Part shown: positions 22,407 through 32,735 of the stretch, in pieces
How the letters are laid out: every line of letters starts with the position of its first letter
How positions within the stretch are numbered: the stretch's first letter is position 1
Origin: Lichina pygmaea
Lineage: Eukaryota; Ascomycota; Lichinomycetes; Lichinales; Lichinaceae
Direction: 5' to 3'
Length of the DNA stretch: 64,000 nucleotides
Assembly (NCBI GenBank): GCA_963422465.1
Contig: OY730170.1
Span: 1,922,001 to 1,986,000 of the forward strand
The notes under the pieces: model-generated
What the model was told of the DNA's origin: nothing
Database searches by the model: none
Seen by the model: the letters and a program-made list of their open reading frames with translations, nothing else
Program-made: the position numbers and the translations under genes

Positions 22407-23474
22407 CGATAGGTTGGTGTGTCTAGGATGTCGCACGGCTATGCGTTGCGGTACCCCTTGTCGATCGAAAGGACCGGTTCATCATCTTGTGATCGAACAA
22501 GGCTCGGGATCAAGCAGATAAGAAATCCAGACCAAGGAGTCTGTCTGACCTGTGATTTTTGTCTTCCCACGAGTTGAAGATAGAGCCACTGTACGAATGA
22601 CCACAGTGCTGGTTGACCGGCGATGCAGTCATGACTACGAAGCCGGAACCTGACTCCGACATCTATATGCAGAAGATGAGCCTTGCTGGATGTTAGCAGA
22701 GAGATATCTGGTACGAACAGAGAGGTATCGCCAGGGAGCCATATTGCATTACGGGACTACTTTAGTCGAGATGTCGGAAAGACAACCCATGATGGCGAGA
22801 AGACTTCAGGCTAAGATGGTCAAATAGCTGCCATCGAGAGTCGGACAGTTCGTACGCTCTCTTTTGCGTCCGCCAAGGCGGTCAACTTTATGGTATTCCG
22901 ACCAAGATTTCGAGACGCGTGGATGACGACAAGCTCTTCACGAACATGAAGACAGAATACAGGTGACTGAGGGAGCCTTGAAGATGTTTCTTCCATCTTC
23001 AACAACTGCATGTTGTTGTTTTGTACAGCCCACAAGGACCGTGTCGATCGACTTTCCAGAGTACGCTGCAAGAAACCTCCCGAGAAATGGTACGGTCACC
23101 ACCGAGAAATGCTACAGTCACCACTCATAGCTTCCGGCCATCCCTCACTCGCCACCAGATCCTACCAACGAATAGTACGGTCGAGACTACCTCATGAAGC
23201 TCGACGAATCCAGGCTCCAAGAAGTACTTTGGGATCCCTAACAGAGGGACATGCGCGATGCGCAGGCCAAGTTGCAGACATCGGCAGCGGTTCTCACCGT
23301 GTGGCAGATCACCCAGACAGCCAGAGCCTGAGCTCGACGGGTATCGCGGACCAAGTATCACCCAGGTGATCTGTACAACACTGCACTACTGGCCACCATC
23401 GCAAATGGCGTCGACGATGATGTTATGCCTGCTGTAGCATCAAAAATTTCAAACGCCCGGTGTCAAGCACGGGG
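22407..23474. other. Intergenic, no gene seen
   Basis: Mixed-composition sequence between the CSN8-like gene and the LINE fragment. No coding signature, tRNA or repeat is evident. Confidence 0.45.
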
Positions 23475-24210
23475 TTCCGAGATGATTTTATTTTATTTTA
23501 TTTTATTTTATTCTTACTCTGATTTGGCTGGTGAGCCATGCAGAACTTCTAGATACATGCTTGTTTTCTCAGAAAACCTTTGAAGGAATAAAAACTGAGA
23601 CTTGGGTAAGACTAGGGAATTATCTAGAAGAATATGCAGTGTCTGAAGAAAATAAAATCACAGAGATGATGGGTTTTCTGGCAAGAGTTGGTGTGCTAAG
23701 TTGAACTGGTCTAGTCTTTTCAAAGACATAAACCAGAGAAGAAATTCTTTAAGAACTTTGGGTTTTTGAAGTAAAGTAGAGAAATTGTAGGAAAGAAAAG
23801 TGGCTTGCTGTCTTTGAGTAAGAAACTTGTTACAAGAGAAAGTGATATGTTGAGCAGTCTCTTCTCCAAAACCACAGGAACATAGAGGGGATTGGAAGTC
23901 TGGAACATTTGCTCTGAAAAGAAAGCTGGCTAGTCCTATCCTTGCTGATAGAATCTGCAAGTAAAGACTAGCCTCAGCTTTTCTCAAGTCTTTGAAAACT
24001 TTGAGGTTTTTCTTTTGGGGTAGTCTGCAAAATAGCTCCCAGACTGGAGAACACTTCTGTCTGTTTGCCTGCCATCTGGCTTCCCACTCTTTCTGAAACA
24101 CTTCTTGAAGTTGTTTCTTAGAGTAATCTTGGTTAGTGGTTAGTTCTTCTAGCCATCTTGCTTTCCAGTTAGGTGTGACAGTAGACAGAGACTTTGGATT
24201 CCGAGATGAT
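23475..24210 (-). mobile_element. 5'-truncated LINE with 12-bp target-site duplication
   Basis: On the minus strand the insertion (24198-23487) begins inside ORF2 and ends with a 3' UTR and an (ATAAA)n tail. Its frame (24198-23658) encodes about 180 residues of the ORF2 C terminus, with TPNWKARWLEELTTNQ, KAEASLYLQILSARIGLASF and the CSCGFGEETAQHITFSC zinc-knuckle-like segment. The sequence TTCCGAGATGAT stands at both ends (23475-23486 and 24199-24210), a textbook target-site duplication of target-primed reverse transcription. It is a relative, not a near-identical copy, of the LINEs on the right arm. Confidence 0.9.
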
Positions 24211-25455
24211 ATATCCTCGACGAGCCAGACCATCACCTGACCAGCACATCAGCCACAATCTTCTCCCCCTCTCCTGGAGATTCCAAGTGCGAGCATCCTG
24301 ATCACCCCACTCAAGAACCCCATCTTTCTTTCGGCCAGATTGCTTGGCCCGTCTCCACCAGAGATTCGGGATCCACCAGGAGCTACGCGATCGACCTTGA
24401 CCTGCGCTCTCCGGCAACAGTCTCAAGATGCACCTGCCCGCCCTGCTCACTGTAGCTCCGGACGCGGCGACTTCCAGGACCGAGCCACGAATCTGATGTC
24501 TCACTTACCGTACGCTGGGAGTGCTCTTTGGCGTACTGGACGGTACGGCCCCTCGGTCTAGCTACAATCATTAGCTTGCATCGGGTCCAGCCTACGGTAG
24601 TACCGCAGAGAGATTTGAACCGACCCGCTTTTCCTTAACCCGGCCCACCTCAGTCCAAGACCGCAGCGGACATCTGTTCCCCGCGACGCTACTCGAGCAG
24701 GCTCCGCCGATTCTTGTGAACCTCTGATCCCTTGACTGCACTAGTATTCTGTAGCAGATGACGTGTGTGGTGCCTGCAAAATACTCCGCCGAGGGGAAGG
24801 GGGTGGGGGCTGCCTGGGAGACTGCCCACCGTTGACTGCTTGTATGGTAGACTCACAGCCTACACCACAGCGGAGGCAAAGCTGCCACAGACCTTGAGTC
24901 CATCCTGACATGCTAGAACTGCAAAGAAAAGGAAAAGAGCCTATCATGAACACGGATCAGGCGGGATTCGTCTCTTCTCCTTGATAGGTTCGAGGGAGAT
25001 CTGTTCGTATATCCGCGAGGTCTATTCTGCTTCGTGGGCCTTTTAACCTTCGGGATTTGGGACAGAGTGACGCACGTCTTGGCGACCATTTGGCCAGGAT
25101 AAAGATGACGGTAGACATAGGATTCGAAAGCGAGTTCTATCAAGGTGAAAAAAATATGCCCTTGATACCGACGAGGTACGACGTTTTGCCCTCCCCGGCC
25201 CACTCAAGAGCAACCCACATCGTGTCAAGGGCGAGTTCGGCTCCGTTCATCAGAGCCAACGCGGGGAGGGTAGGGGCGCCAGAGGACCGAAGCGGCTGCA
25301 GTCCAACTCAACGTTAAGGTGGCGGCGAGCCTTGCCGTGTCCGATCTGCCTGCTGCTCTGCTTCAAGGCACCGTCTGTCCGCCATCGTAGGAGAGGACCT
25401 GCCCCGTCGTCTTGTGTGATTCTGAAATGATAGGCTTCGAATCAGTGTACAGCTG
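24211..25455. other. Intergenic, no gene seen
   Basis: About 1.2 kb between the LINE and RDS3. Frames of 60-110 codons overlap on both strands with no domain. A GGTTCAAATCTC on the minus strand near 24612 resembles a pol III B box but has no pairing T stem. I see nothing else. Confidence 0.45.
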
Positions 25456-25907
25456 TCATTGGTTCCGGAACGACTTCTTCTGGTAGAACAAGTCCGTCCG
25501 CGAGCTTCCCAGGTTGATGATTTTAGGACATCCGTCCCGGTCCTTTTCCAACCGGGTGCATTCAAAGCAGTAGAATGCGTCAGAGATACCCTGGGATGGC
25601 CACAGCAACGTCAGTACATCCTCCTTCCGAGACGCGCGTCAGGATGGCCGGGACGCACCTCGCCGCCGCACACGACACACTTGTTCTGGTAGTTGCCAAA
25701 GGAGCACTCGTCACATATCCTCACAAGGGTGGTAGGTCGTACGTAGCTGTCACAGACCGGACATTTGCCATCGCATTTGTCGCAAAGACGGCCGATGGCG
25801 ATGCCTGGCTGTTTCCGGCACATGACCAGGTCCCTGTTTCGACCCGAGTCAGCACAGAGCCAATACCTCCAGTAGATCGGGAGAACTTGCGGATGATGAC
25901 GAGACAT
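25456..25907 (-). CDS. RDS3: SF3b zinc-finger protein Rds3/PHF5A
   Basis: Small SF3b subunit of the U2 snRNP, acting in branch-point recognition. Three exons, 25907-25891, 25833-25659 and 25590-25456, give 108 residues, the normal family size. The sequence [79 protein letters not shown] and [13 protein letters not shown] keeps all the zinc-binding CxxC pairs. Intron 1 (57 nt) must start with GCAAGT, because only that donor joins HHP to DLVMC; it is therefore a GC-AG intron. The residue after CGG is Glu rather than the usual Pro, at the second splice junction. The gene is divergent from the pinin-domain gene, another splicing factor. Confidence 0.95.
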
Positions 25908-26175
25908 GATGATTCTACAACTTGTATGCGTCTGATCAGTAGAGCTCCTCTACTCCGTACTCTGGGTAGAGCTGAAGCTAGCTTTGTCAGCAGCTTCTGC
26001 GACGATGACTGACTAAGCCTGTTCGGGTATTAGCGGACCTAGATTTTCCGAACGAGGCTGCGGTACTCCGTACAAAGTACTCCGTACTTCGAACGGTAAT
26101 TACCGGTCGACTCTGTATCACCTGCGTCTGCTCCACCACTTCCAAAACGTACCACGACCGCCGCTGCAATTCGAC
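25908..26175. promoter_or_regulatory. Divergent promoter of two splicing genes
   Basis: 268 bp between the start codons of RDS3 and the pinin-domain gene, long enough for a shared bidirectional promoter. It includes the palindromic run GTACTCCGTACAAAGTACTCC (about 26063-26085). No named factor site is recognised. Confidence 0.4.
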
Positions 26176-27284
26176 ATGGCACAAGAACAGATGTGAGTAC
26201 GACTCAGACGGAATGATACACTGTAGCTGAACGTGGTGGGTCTTTCAGAGCCATCGCATCTGCCGTCGTCCTCCCCGAGGATCCGGTGCCCGATTCGACC
26301 TACAGACGGGCGGCCACTCCAGAGTCGAGGGCGCATCTGAAGCGGAGGCGTCTCGGCGAGGTTGGCGATGATGATGCACGCACCGACGACGTTGGCGGCA
26401 CTAACAGTAATGGATCTCTCCACCGCCGACATGACCTACGAGCAGGCAGTCGAGCAGAGGAACGGAATCGCGGGAAACGACTGTTCGGAGCCCTGCTGGG
26501 GACCCTCTCACAGAGCTCTTCGCCCGCTGCGCAGAAACGCAGAGCGGACATTGAGAGGAAGCAACAAAGCAAGCTGAAGCAACAGGCTGCAGATTATGAT
26601 GCTAAGAAACGAGAAGAGCTAGATAGACTTCTTGCGAGGCGAAGACGAGAGCAGAAGAAATTCGACGAGCAGTCGGTGGGTCGATCGACCGATGGCGACG
26701 CTGCTCTCTGGCCAAGTCGTACTGAATTCGTGCAGATGCGAATACGGCACTCCAACATGTTAGCAGTCGCTCGTTTTCTGCACACCGACAAGGAGCCCCG
26801 ACTGGTGAGTCGGTCGTTCACAGTCTGGGCCGCCATCAGACTGACCTCATCGCAGTATTACAAGCCATGGAAGCTATCGCCGAGCCAGGAAGAGCGGATC
26901 CGAACCCAGGTCGATGAGGCTGAGATGAGCGTTCGGAAGGAGCGCCGAGACTCTGAGGGCTACCACCAGGACGAGGCCAAACTTCACGAAGGTTCAGATG
27001 AGCCTGGCAAAGAGCAACAGGACCGGTCTCACGTGACGGATGCCTCGGCAGAAGCGCCAGATACCACAATGACCGATGCGGAAGACGATCGGACGAAGCC
27101 GGGCGACGAGGCCCCACGAGCGGACGACGCTGACCACTCAAACCCCCAAGCGGCCACAGCTACCAACTGTGGTCCGGAGAACTTACCAGTCCACAGTGAC
27201 GAACGGCACGGGAGCGCTGACAGCGGGGATAGCGATGGCGGCGAGGTGGTACTAGAAGCGGACGAAGATACCGTCATCTACTAG
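26176..27284 (+). CDS. Pinin/SDK/MemA-domain protein
   Basis: Pinin-type proteins associate with the exon-junction complex and spliceosome. Four exons, 26176-26192, 26249-26675, 26736-26804 and 26856-27284, give 313 residues. After MAQEQIAIASAVVLPEDPVP comes a basic N-terminal region, then the domain core: RNRGKRLFGALLGTLSQSS, KRRADIERKQQSKLKQQ, KKREELDRLLARRRREQ, MRIRHSNMLAVARFLHTDKE and PRLYYKPWKLSPSQEERI. Removing introns 2 and 3 is what makes the last two segments contiguous, as in the family. The core is strongly helical and charged. The tail from residue 200 on is acidic and low-complexity. It is divergent from RDS3. Confidence 0.88.
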
Positions 27285-28226
27285 GTCGACCACCTCCTCC
27301 AACCTCGTTAACCTCGTCTCCGGACCGATACAGGACACTTCTACTTCTACCTCTACCTCCTCCACTAGCACTTCTACTCGCTCGCAGCAGCTACTCATCG
27401 GCCTGCGGTCTGGGCCTCTCCACGATTTCTGGCTACTCGTAGGGATTTTTGCCAGGATACCCTCGGTGGCTCTTCAGTCGGGCTTTGATGGATTGTCGGA
27501 CTCTGGACAGGGTGCGCTTTCTTGACCTGCTTCTCTTCTGCCACTGCTGTGTACATGTATGCTCACACCAACGCTCTATGCTTGGTCGTTGTCTATACAT
27601 TCTACAAGAGTCGATGCTCCAACCCCTACTGTAGGAGGAAGAAACACATGTCCCATCGGACAGTCTTCAATCGGTAGCTGCAAAGTGCTGCTTGAACGTG
27701 ACGTCAATCGAGCCCTCTGTCACAGCAATGTCGAGAGGCGACTCATCTCGCATCGTGCCGCTGTAGAATGTCTGTTCACATTCAGACATACAGCTCTCGG
27801 TCCTTGCAGCTGGCTGTTCACTTTGCGCCCGTCGTGAGATGTCCAGATGATTTTTGGTGGGGCCTTACGCTGTGGTCAGCAAAAGACCACGACTTTTGAA
27901 AACGACTCTAGTCCGAGCGTGTATCGTGAGGTTAAAACCGCCGATGAGTGTATTCTTCATCCGCATATGCTCAGCCAAGTCGAAGCCCTGCGAAACCCTG
28001 CCTTGATGGGAACAGCCAAGGTCCCCAGTGACAGCATGGGGTGAAGATTCAGCGCTACGATATCATACCAGAACAATCTTTCCTCGCGGCATCTAGACGT
28101 ATCTTCGATCATCAACATTGCGTCGATGATTGAAGATGTGATTGCAATTTTACCAGCAGAGGATGTGCGTCTTTGAACCTCTGCTCTAGCATCTAGACCG
28201 AAAGGCCAGGTCATTGCGTCTTTGAG
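27285..28226. other. Gene-free interval at the left edge of the ELG1 block
   Basis: The first 150 bp after the pinin gene are pyrimidine-rich (ACTTCTACTTCTACCTC). The rest shows no coding signature, and I find no trace of the ELG1 N-terminal sequence that would be expected just upstream of 28227. The frame before ATG 28227 is open only back to a stop at 28194. Confidence 0.55.
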
Positions 28227-30565
28227 ATGAGCGCACTCGATTCTTCTATCCCGTCCAGAACGACACCCGCGAAGCCTGCCCTGGCCCATCATGCACTTCA
28301 GAGTCTTTACCGTCGTGTCGGAAATTCTACCAGTGCCTTCGATCAGGCATGCTGTCAAACTCAAGCATGGACATCGAAGTATGCGCCGACACGTGCCGAG
28401 GACTGTCTGCAGGAGGGCCAGGAAGCACTTGTCCTCCGGGATTGGCTGAGGTGTCTTGGCTTGGGTACCGAAGGTGCTGACCACACAGGATCTTGTGACG
28501 ATCTTACCAGTGGAGGCACCAGCAGACCTTCGAGCCAGCTGCACCCAAGAAAGAAGCGAAGGACCGAAGAGCGCCGTCTCGAGGATGACATGTCGGACTT
28601 TATCGTTCCTGATGATGATGACGACGGCGCTGATGACAGCGGCGGCAAGGACCAGTATGAGCTTATGGACCTCGACAAGCATAGCTGTCTCCCTCCCCGG
28701 GCCAGATCGCTCGTCAGGAAGGGCACATTCACGCCGCCCGGCCGGACGAGCATCAAGCGCTCAACGAACGGAATCCTCCTCAGCGGGCCTTGTGGATCTG
28801 GAAAGTCGGCTGCCGTCTACGCGGCTGCGAAAGAGCTCGGGTTCGAGGTGTTCGAAATGAACAGCGGGAGCCGTAGGAGTGGGAAGGATTTGCTGGAGCG
28901 GGTTGGCGACATGAGCATCAACCATCTCGTTCAGCGCTCGAAGGTCGATGGGCTTGACTCGCCACATGGCAAGGCGGAAGTGGCACAGGACAGCATGGCA
29001 GGGTTCATGCCGAAGTCGATCGGAGCATTCTTCGTGCGCGGGGGCGCCCAGGAGCAGACGCGGGCCCCCGGAAAACCATCGCTTGGCCCAGATCCCAACG
29101 GCAATGCATCTTTACCACACGGGGTAGCCGAGCGGTTGGAGAGGAAGAACTCTCTGATCCTGCTGGAGGAGGTTGACATCATCTTCGAGGAAGACAGACA
29201 GTTCTGGAGCACGGTGTCCACGCTACTTCTGCAATCGAAGAGACCCGTGGTGATGACCTGCAACGACGAGGGCCTAGTTCCCGTCGACAGCTTGTCGCTG
29301 CAGGCAATCCTACGCTTTCATGAGCCGCCGGTGTCGCTCGCGGCCGACTACCTCCAGCTCGTTGCGGCTGCAGAAGGACATCTCCTGGGTCGGGACGCTG
29401 TCGAGGCGCTCTATCTGTCCAAGGGTCGAGACCTTCGGGCCTCGATGACGGAGTTGGACTTTTGGTGCCAGATGGCCATCGGAGACCGCAAGAGTGGACT
29501 GGATTGGATGGACCACGACCTCCGCCACGTGGACGAGCGGCTTGATCGGTCGAACCCGCCACGCGTGGTGAGCAAAGATTCGTACTTGGCTGGCATGGGT
29601 TGGTCGAGCGGGGACAAGGCCGCCGAGGTCACGGGCGACGGGGACGCGCTGGAGGAGTCGCTGGTTGCGGATCTATGGAGCGACTGGGGAATCGATGCCG
29701 AGCATTGGTGCGGTTTCCCGGCTTCGAGAAGTTCGGATGGAGAGCCGATGGCATCTACGATGGAATCGCCTTCGGCAAGGCTGGCGGCAAACGAGGCGAT
29801 GGACCGCTTTTGTGAGAGCCTGAGTAGCGCTGATGTCTTTGCTTGCCACGGCGGCCGTGGCTACGAGCAGGTACGCCCTACCTGCGAGGCTCGCGCGTTT
29901 CCGACTGATCGAAGTAGACCAATCTCGACGCAGGCCAACCGGCCCCGTCGGACAAGACACGGCTGGATACCGTGCAAGGGTACTGGCTACTCGACACCCC
30001 GGACGCCGTGAGCCGCCAGGAATGCTCGACGCGGATGGCTCTCCAAAGCGCGCTTTCCTCCAAGCGGGCCCTCCAAGCTGCGGCGACACGCCTCGACATC
30101 TCCAGTCTCAACACGCGTACGCTGACCGAGGAGGACTTTGTCCGCCTCGTTCTCGATCGACGTGGCCGGCCGGTCGACGACACTGCATCCGCGCCCGGCT
30201 CCAGGCTCACGACGGCGTTGGATCCGATCTTTGAGCGTTCTGGCGGTTGTGCGGGTCTCTCGTCGACGCTGCGTGCTTCCGATCTCGATCGGCCGCTCCA
30301 GGTCCTCGTCGAGGACCTCGCTCCGTACGTTCGCGCCATCGTCCGCAGCGACGTGCGACTCGCCGAGGAACGGCGCCGGCTCGAACAGCAGCTGCTCACG
30401 CACGCCGAAGGCGCGCCGGGCAAACCGGCGCGTATGCGCACGACGAGAGCAAGCAGGTCGGCGGTCGACGGCGGCGATCGAGCCGCCATGCGGCGCGATC
30501 GATGGTTCGACGTGGATCTCGACGTCGAACTCATCCTTGGAACGGCTCCGGCATCCTGCGCATGA
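28227..30565 (+). CDS. ELG1: ELG1/ATAD5-type clamp unloader, C-terminal (ATPase) half
   Basis: Elg1 forms an RFC-like complex that removes PCNA from DNA. Two exons, 28227-29870 and 29918-30565, give 763 residues. The segment HHALQSLYRRVGNSTSAFDQ, WTSKYAPTRAEDCLQ and LRDWLRCLG precede the AAA+ core. The Walker A is GPCGSGKS (residues 190-197), the Walker B-like segment is LILLEEVDIIFEEDRQFW and sensor 1 is RPVVMTCNDEGLVP. The C terminus has RFCESLSSADV, the post-intron GYWLLDTPD and a basic end with RDRWFDVDLDVEL. The normal fungal N-terminal region (HPFF motif, MxHVRG segment) is missing. It appears instead at 46406-48039 on the same strand. The ATG at 28227 sits at the break and may or may not be used. 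Confidence 0.85.
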
Positions 30566-30654
30566 CGCCACTACGGACAGCAGCGGACGCTGTAGCTGTT
30601 TGTCAGGGTACTTTACGGGGTCGAGGAGTATGTATCTCTGAGGCTGGAGGAGTA

Positions 30655-30655
<1 letters not shown>

Positions 30656-30684
<29 letters not shown>
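30656..30684. repeat. (ATC)n microsatellite
   Basis: Nine or ten uninterrupted ATC units just after the ELG1 C-half stop. Confidence 0.9.
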
Positions 30685-30686
<2 letters not shown>

Positions 30687-31542
30687 TCCAATACGCATAC
30701 CCTTCTGTCCAAAGCTTCTGCTTTTGTCCTGCCAGCAGGCTGTCCATTCACAACATTCATTTCCCATTCCCCAGCCCAACTTCCGCGACACACGGGAATA
30801 CATACAACACCACTCAGCACCGTTGATTCCTCCGTACAGGAGTGAATGAGTAAAATTACAGGAGAACACGTCAAAGATGCAATTACCAGGTCCGTAGTAG
30901 TACCATCGTGGTACGTGATTTTTCAGGCAGAGGGGGGGGGGGGGGGGGCACTCTCGACGCACAGAAACATCCCGTCAATCGTCCATCTCTCTTGCAAGCG
31001 TCGTGAACAAGATTGTTGACAAGGTCATAGCCAGGTCGTAGACAGGCTGTGGACAGGTAGCAAGTCTCTTACTGTACTCCATCATGTCAGTCCTTGGAGT
31101 GAGCGGTCCCTCGGTTTCTTTAATCAATACCGTACCGTACAGTACTGTACCGATACTTACCGTCTGGCCCTTTGCATTGCCACTCGCGGTCAACTCAGTT
31201 CTGGTCACTATCCGTTCCGAATGCAAGTGCCTTTTCCCTTTTCTTTGACGTCAGTGCTCTCGGGTTTTTGTCTGGGTTGTGGCCGGTCCGTTTCTGGTTG
31301 CGGTACCGTACCGGTACGTACGTACTTGGTGTCGCTTCTTTGCTGATGGCTCGCTGTGGTATCAATCCTTGATCGGTGTGATCTGGTGGTTTTTTGATGC
31401 TCGCTATCGGGGCTTGGGGATCGTCATCTGTTGGTTGTTTGATGCAGTTGGCTCTTGATGCCTGCTGTCAGCTCTTGATACTCACTGTCTGTCGTTGATG
31501 CTCACTGTCTGTTTGTTCTGGATGCAGTTCTACGGGTACATG

Positions 31543-31577
31543 GGTGAGTGAGTGAGTGAGTGAGAGAGTGAGTGAGT
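31543..31577. repeat. (GAGT)n microsatellite
   Basis: Eight GAGT units with one GAGAGAGT interruption, in intergenic sequence. Confidence 0.9.
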
Positions 31578-32025
31578 GTACGGAAGTACTGGCTGAAGGC
31601 ATACGATACTGTACAGGCACAAAGCACATACAAGAGCTCACGAGCAGAACATTGGTACAGTGCGGCCACCTGCTGTAAATCTCCATTGCTGTTTTCTGGC
31701 TAATGACATATATTATCCAGTCACCTCACGGTCGGCCTTTGTTGTAACTTGGCACCTCCCTGGCAAACTGCCATTGTCTATCTCGGTGCAGAAAAAATCC
31801 GTAATAGTAAGCTGCCCTGGTTTGCAATAAAGTGTGTAAACAATGAATCGATCAACAAATAAATAAATCTCATTCGAACATCCATGTCCTATAATGCTTC
31901 TACCGCCTTGGTTCCCCGGGATTGGTGCACGAGCCTTCATCGACACCTGCTGCGGGCTCGAGTCGAATCCAAGATGACTCGTGACAGGCAAGATGAGAGG
32001 CCTGGACCGCTCTCCGTCTCGTCTC

Positions 32026-32676
32026 TCACCCATTCACCAGTCGCTCCAGTCGGCTGCGAGGTTGGGTCGGTTCGTCGGCGAACCGAATCCGCGCCGGCTC
32101 TTGCACGACGCTTCGACCGCGACCTACATCGTCCTCTTCTTCGTCGCTGTCGTTGCCCGCCGAGGCCATGCCCAGCGCCGCCTCGCGGCGTCGTCGCTCG
32201 GCGGCGGTCTCGGGCTGGCTTCCAGAGTGCTTGCGCGTCGAAGGCCCCTCGTCGTCCGGTTGCAGGGCCCGCTTCGGCGGCACTCGCTCGGTGCCGTCGT
32301 CGTCGCTGTCGTCGTCCGCGGCCTCCAGGGCCTGCTCTCGTCGCCCCTGCGCCGCCGTGCTTCCACCGAGTCGAGCCAATTCGTACCCCACCTGGCGCGG
32401 CAGTACGTCCAGGTCGACCGGCTCGGTCTGGTCCGCGTCGGTGCGCAGGGCGCTCCCTGGACGTGAGTCGGGCCCGACGGTCGACTGCCAGCTGCCCTCC
32501 TTGTCCGAATCGACGCTGGCGGCGCCTGGAAGGTACTTGGCCGCAGCCCACTTGCCGCCCGGGGGCGCGTCGCTCTTGTTGCCCGCCGCCGTCCGGGCCT
32601 TGGGATCGACATTCTGGATCTGCTGGATGAAGTCCGCCTTGCTCATGCGTCTCCCTCCCGACACGAATCGAAGACG

Positions 32677-32735
<59 letters not shown>

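Larger units (their letters stand above)
30566..32025. other. Gene-free interval with simple repeats
   Basis: 3' flanks of the ELG1 C-half and the antiporter gene. It holds (ATC)n at 30656-30684, a G run at 30932-30948, (GAGT)n at 31543-31577, TACGTA clusters at 31125-31150 and 31305-31325, and three TTGATGC/TCTTGATGC-type short repeats around 31390-31510. No gene seen. Confidence 0.5.

Noticed and set aside
24595-24690. Possible tRNA gene on the minus strand
   Set aside because: A B-box-like GGTTCAAATCTC is present, but the T stem does not pair and no acceptor stem or anticodon arm can be drawn.
27957-28682. 241-codon minus-strand frame crossing the left ELG1 break
   Set aside because: Overlaps the start of the ELG1 C-half and shows no recognisable domain; it has no bearing on the break.
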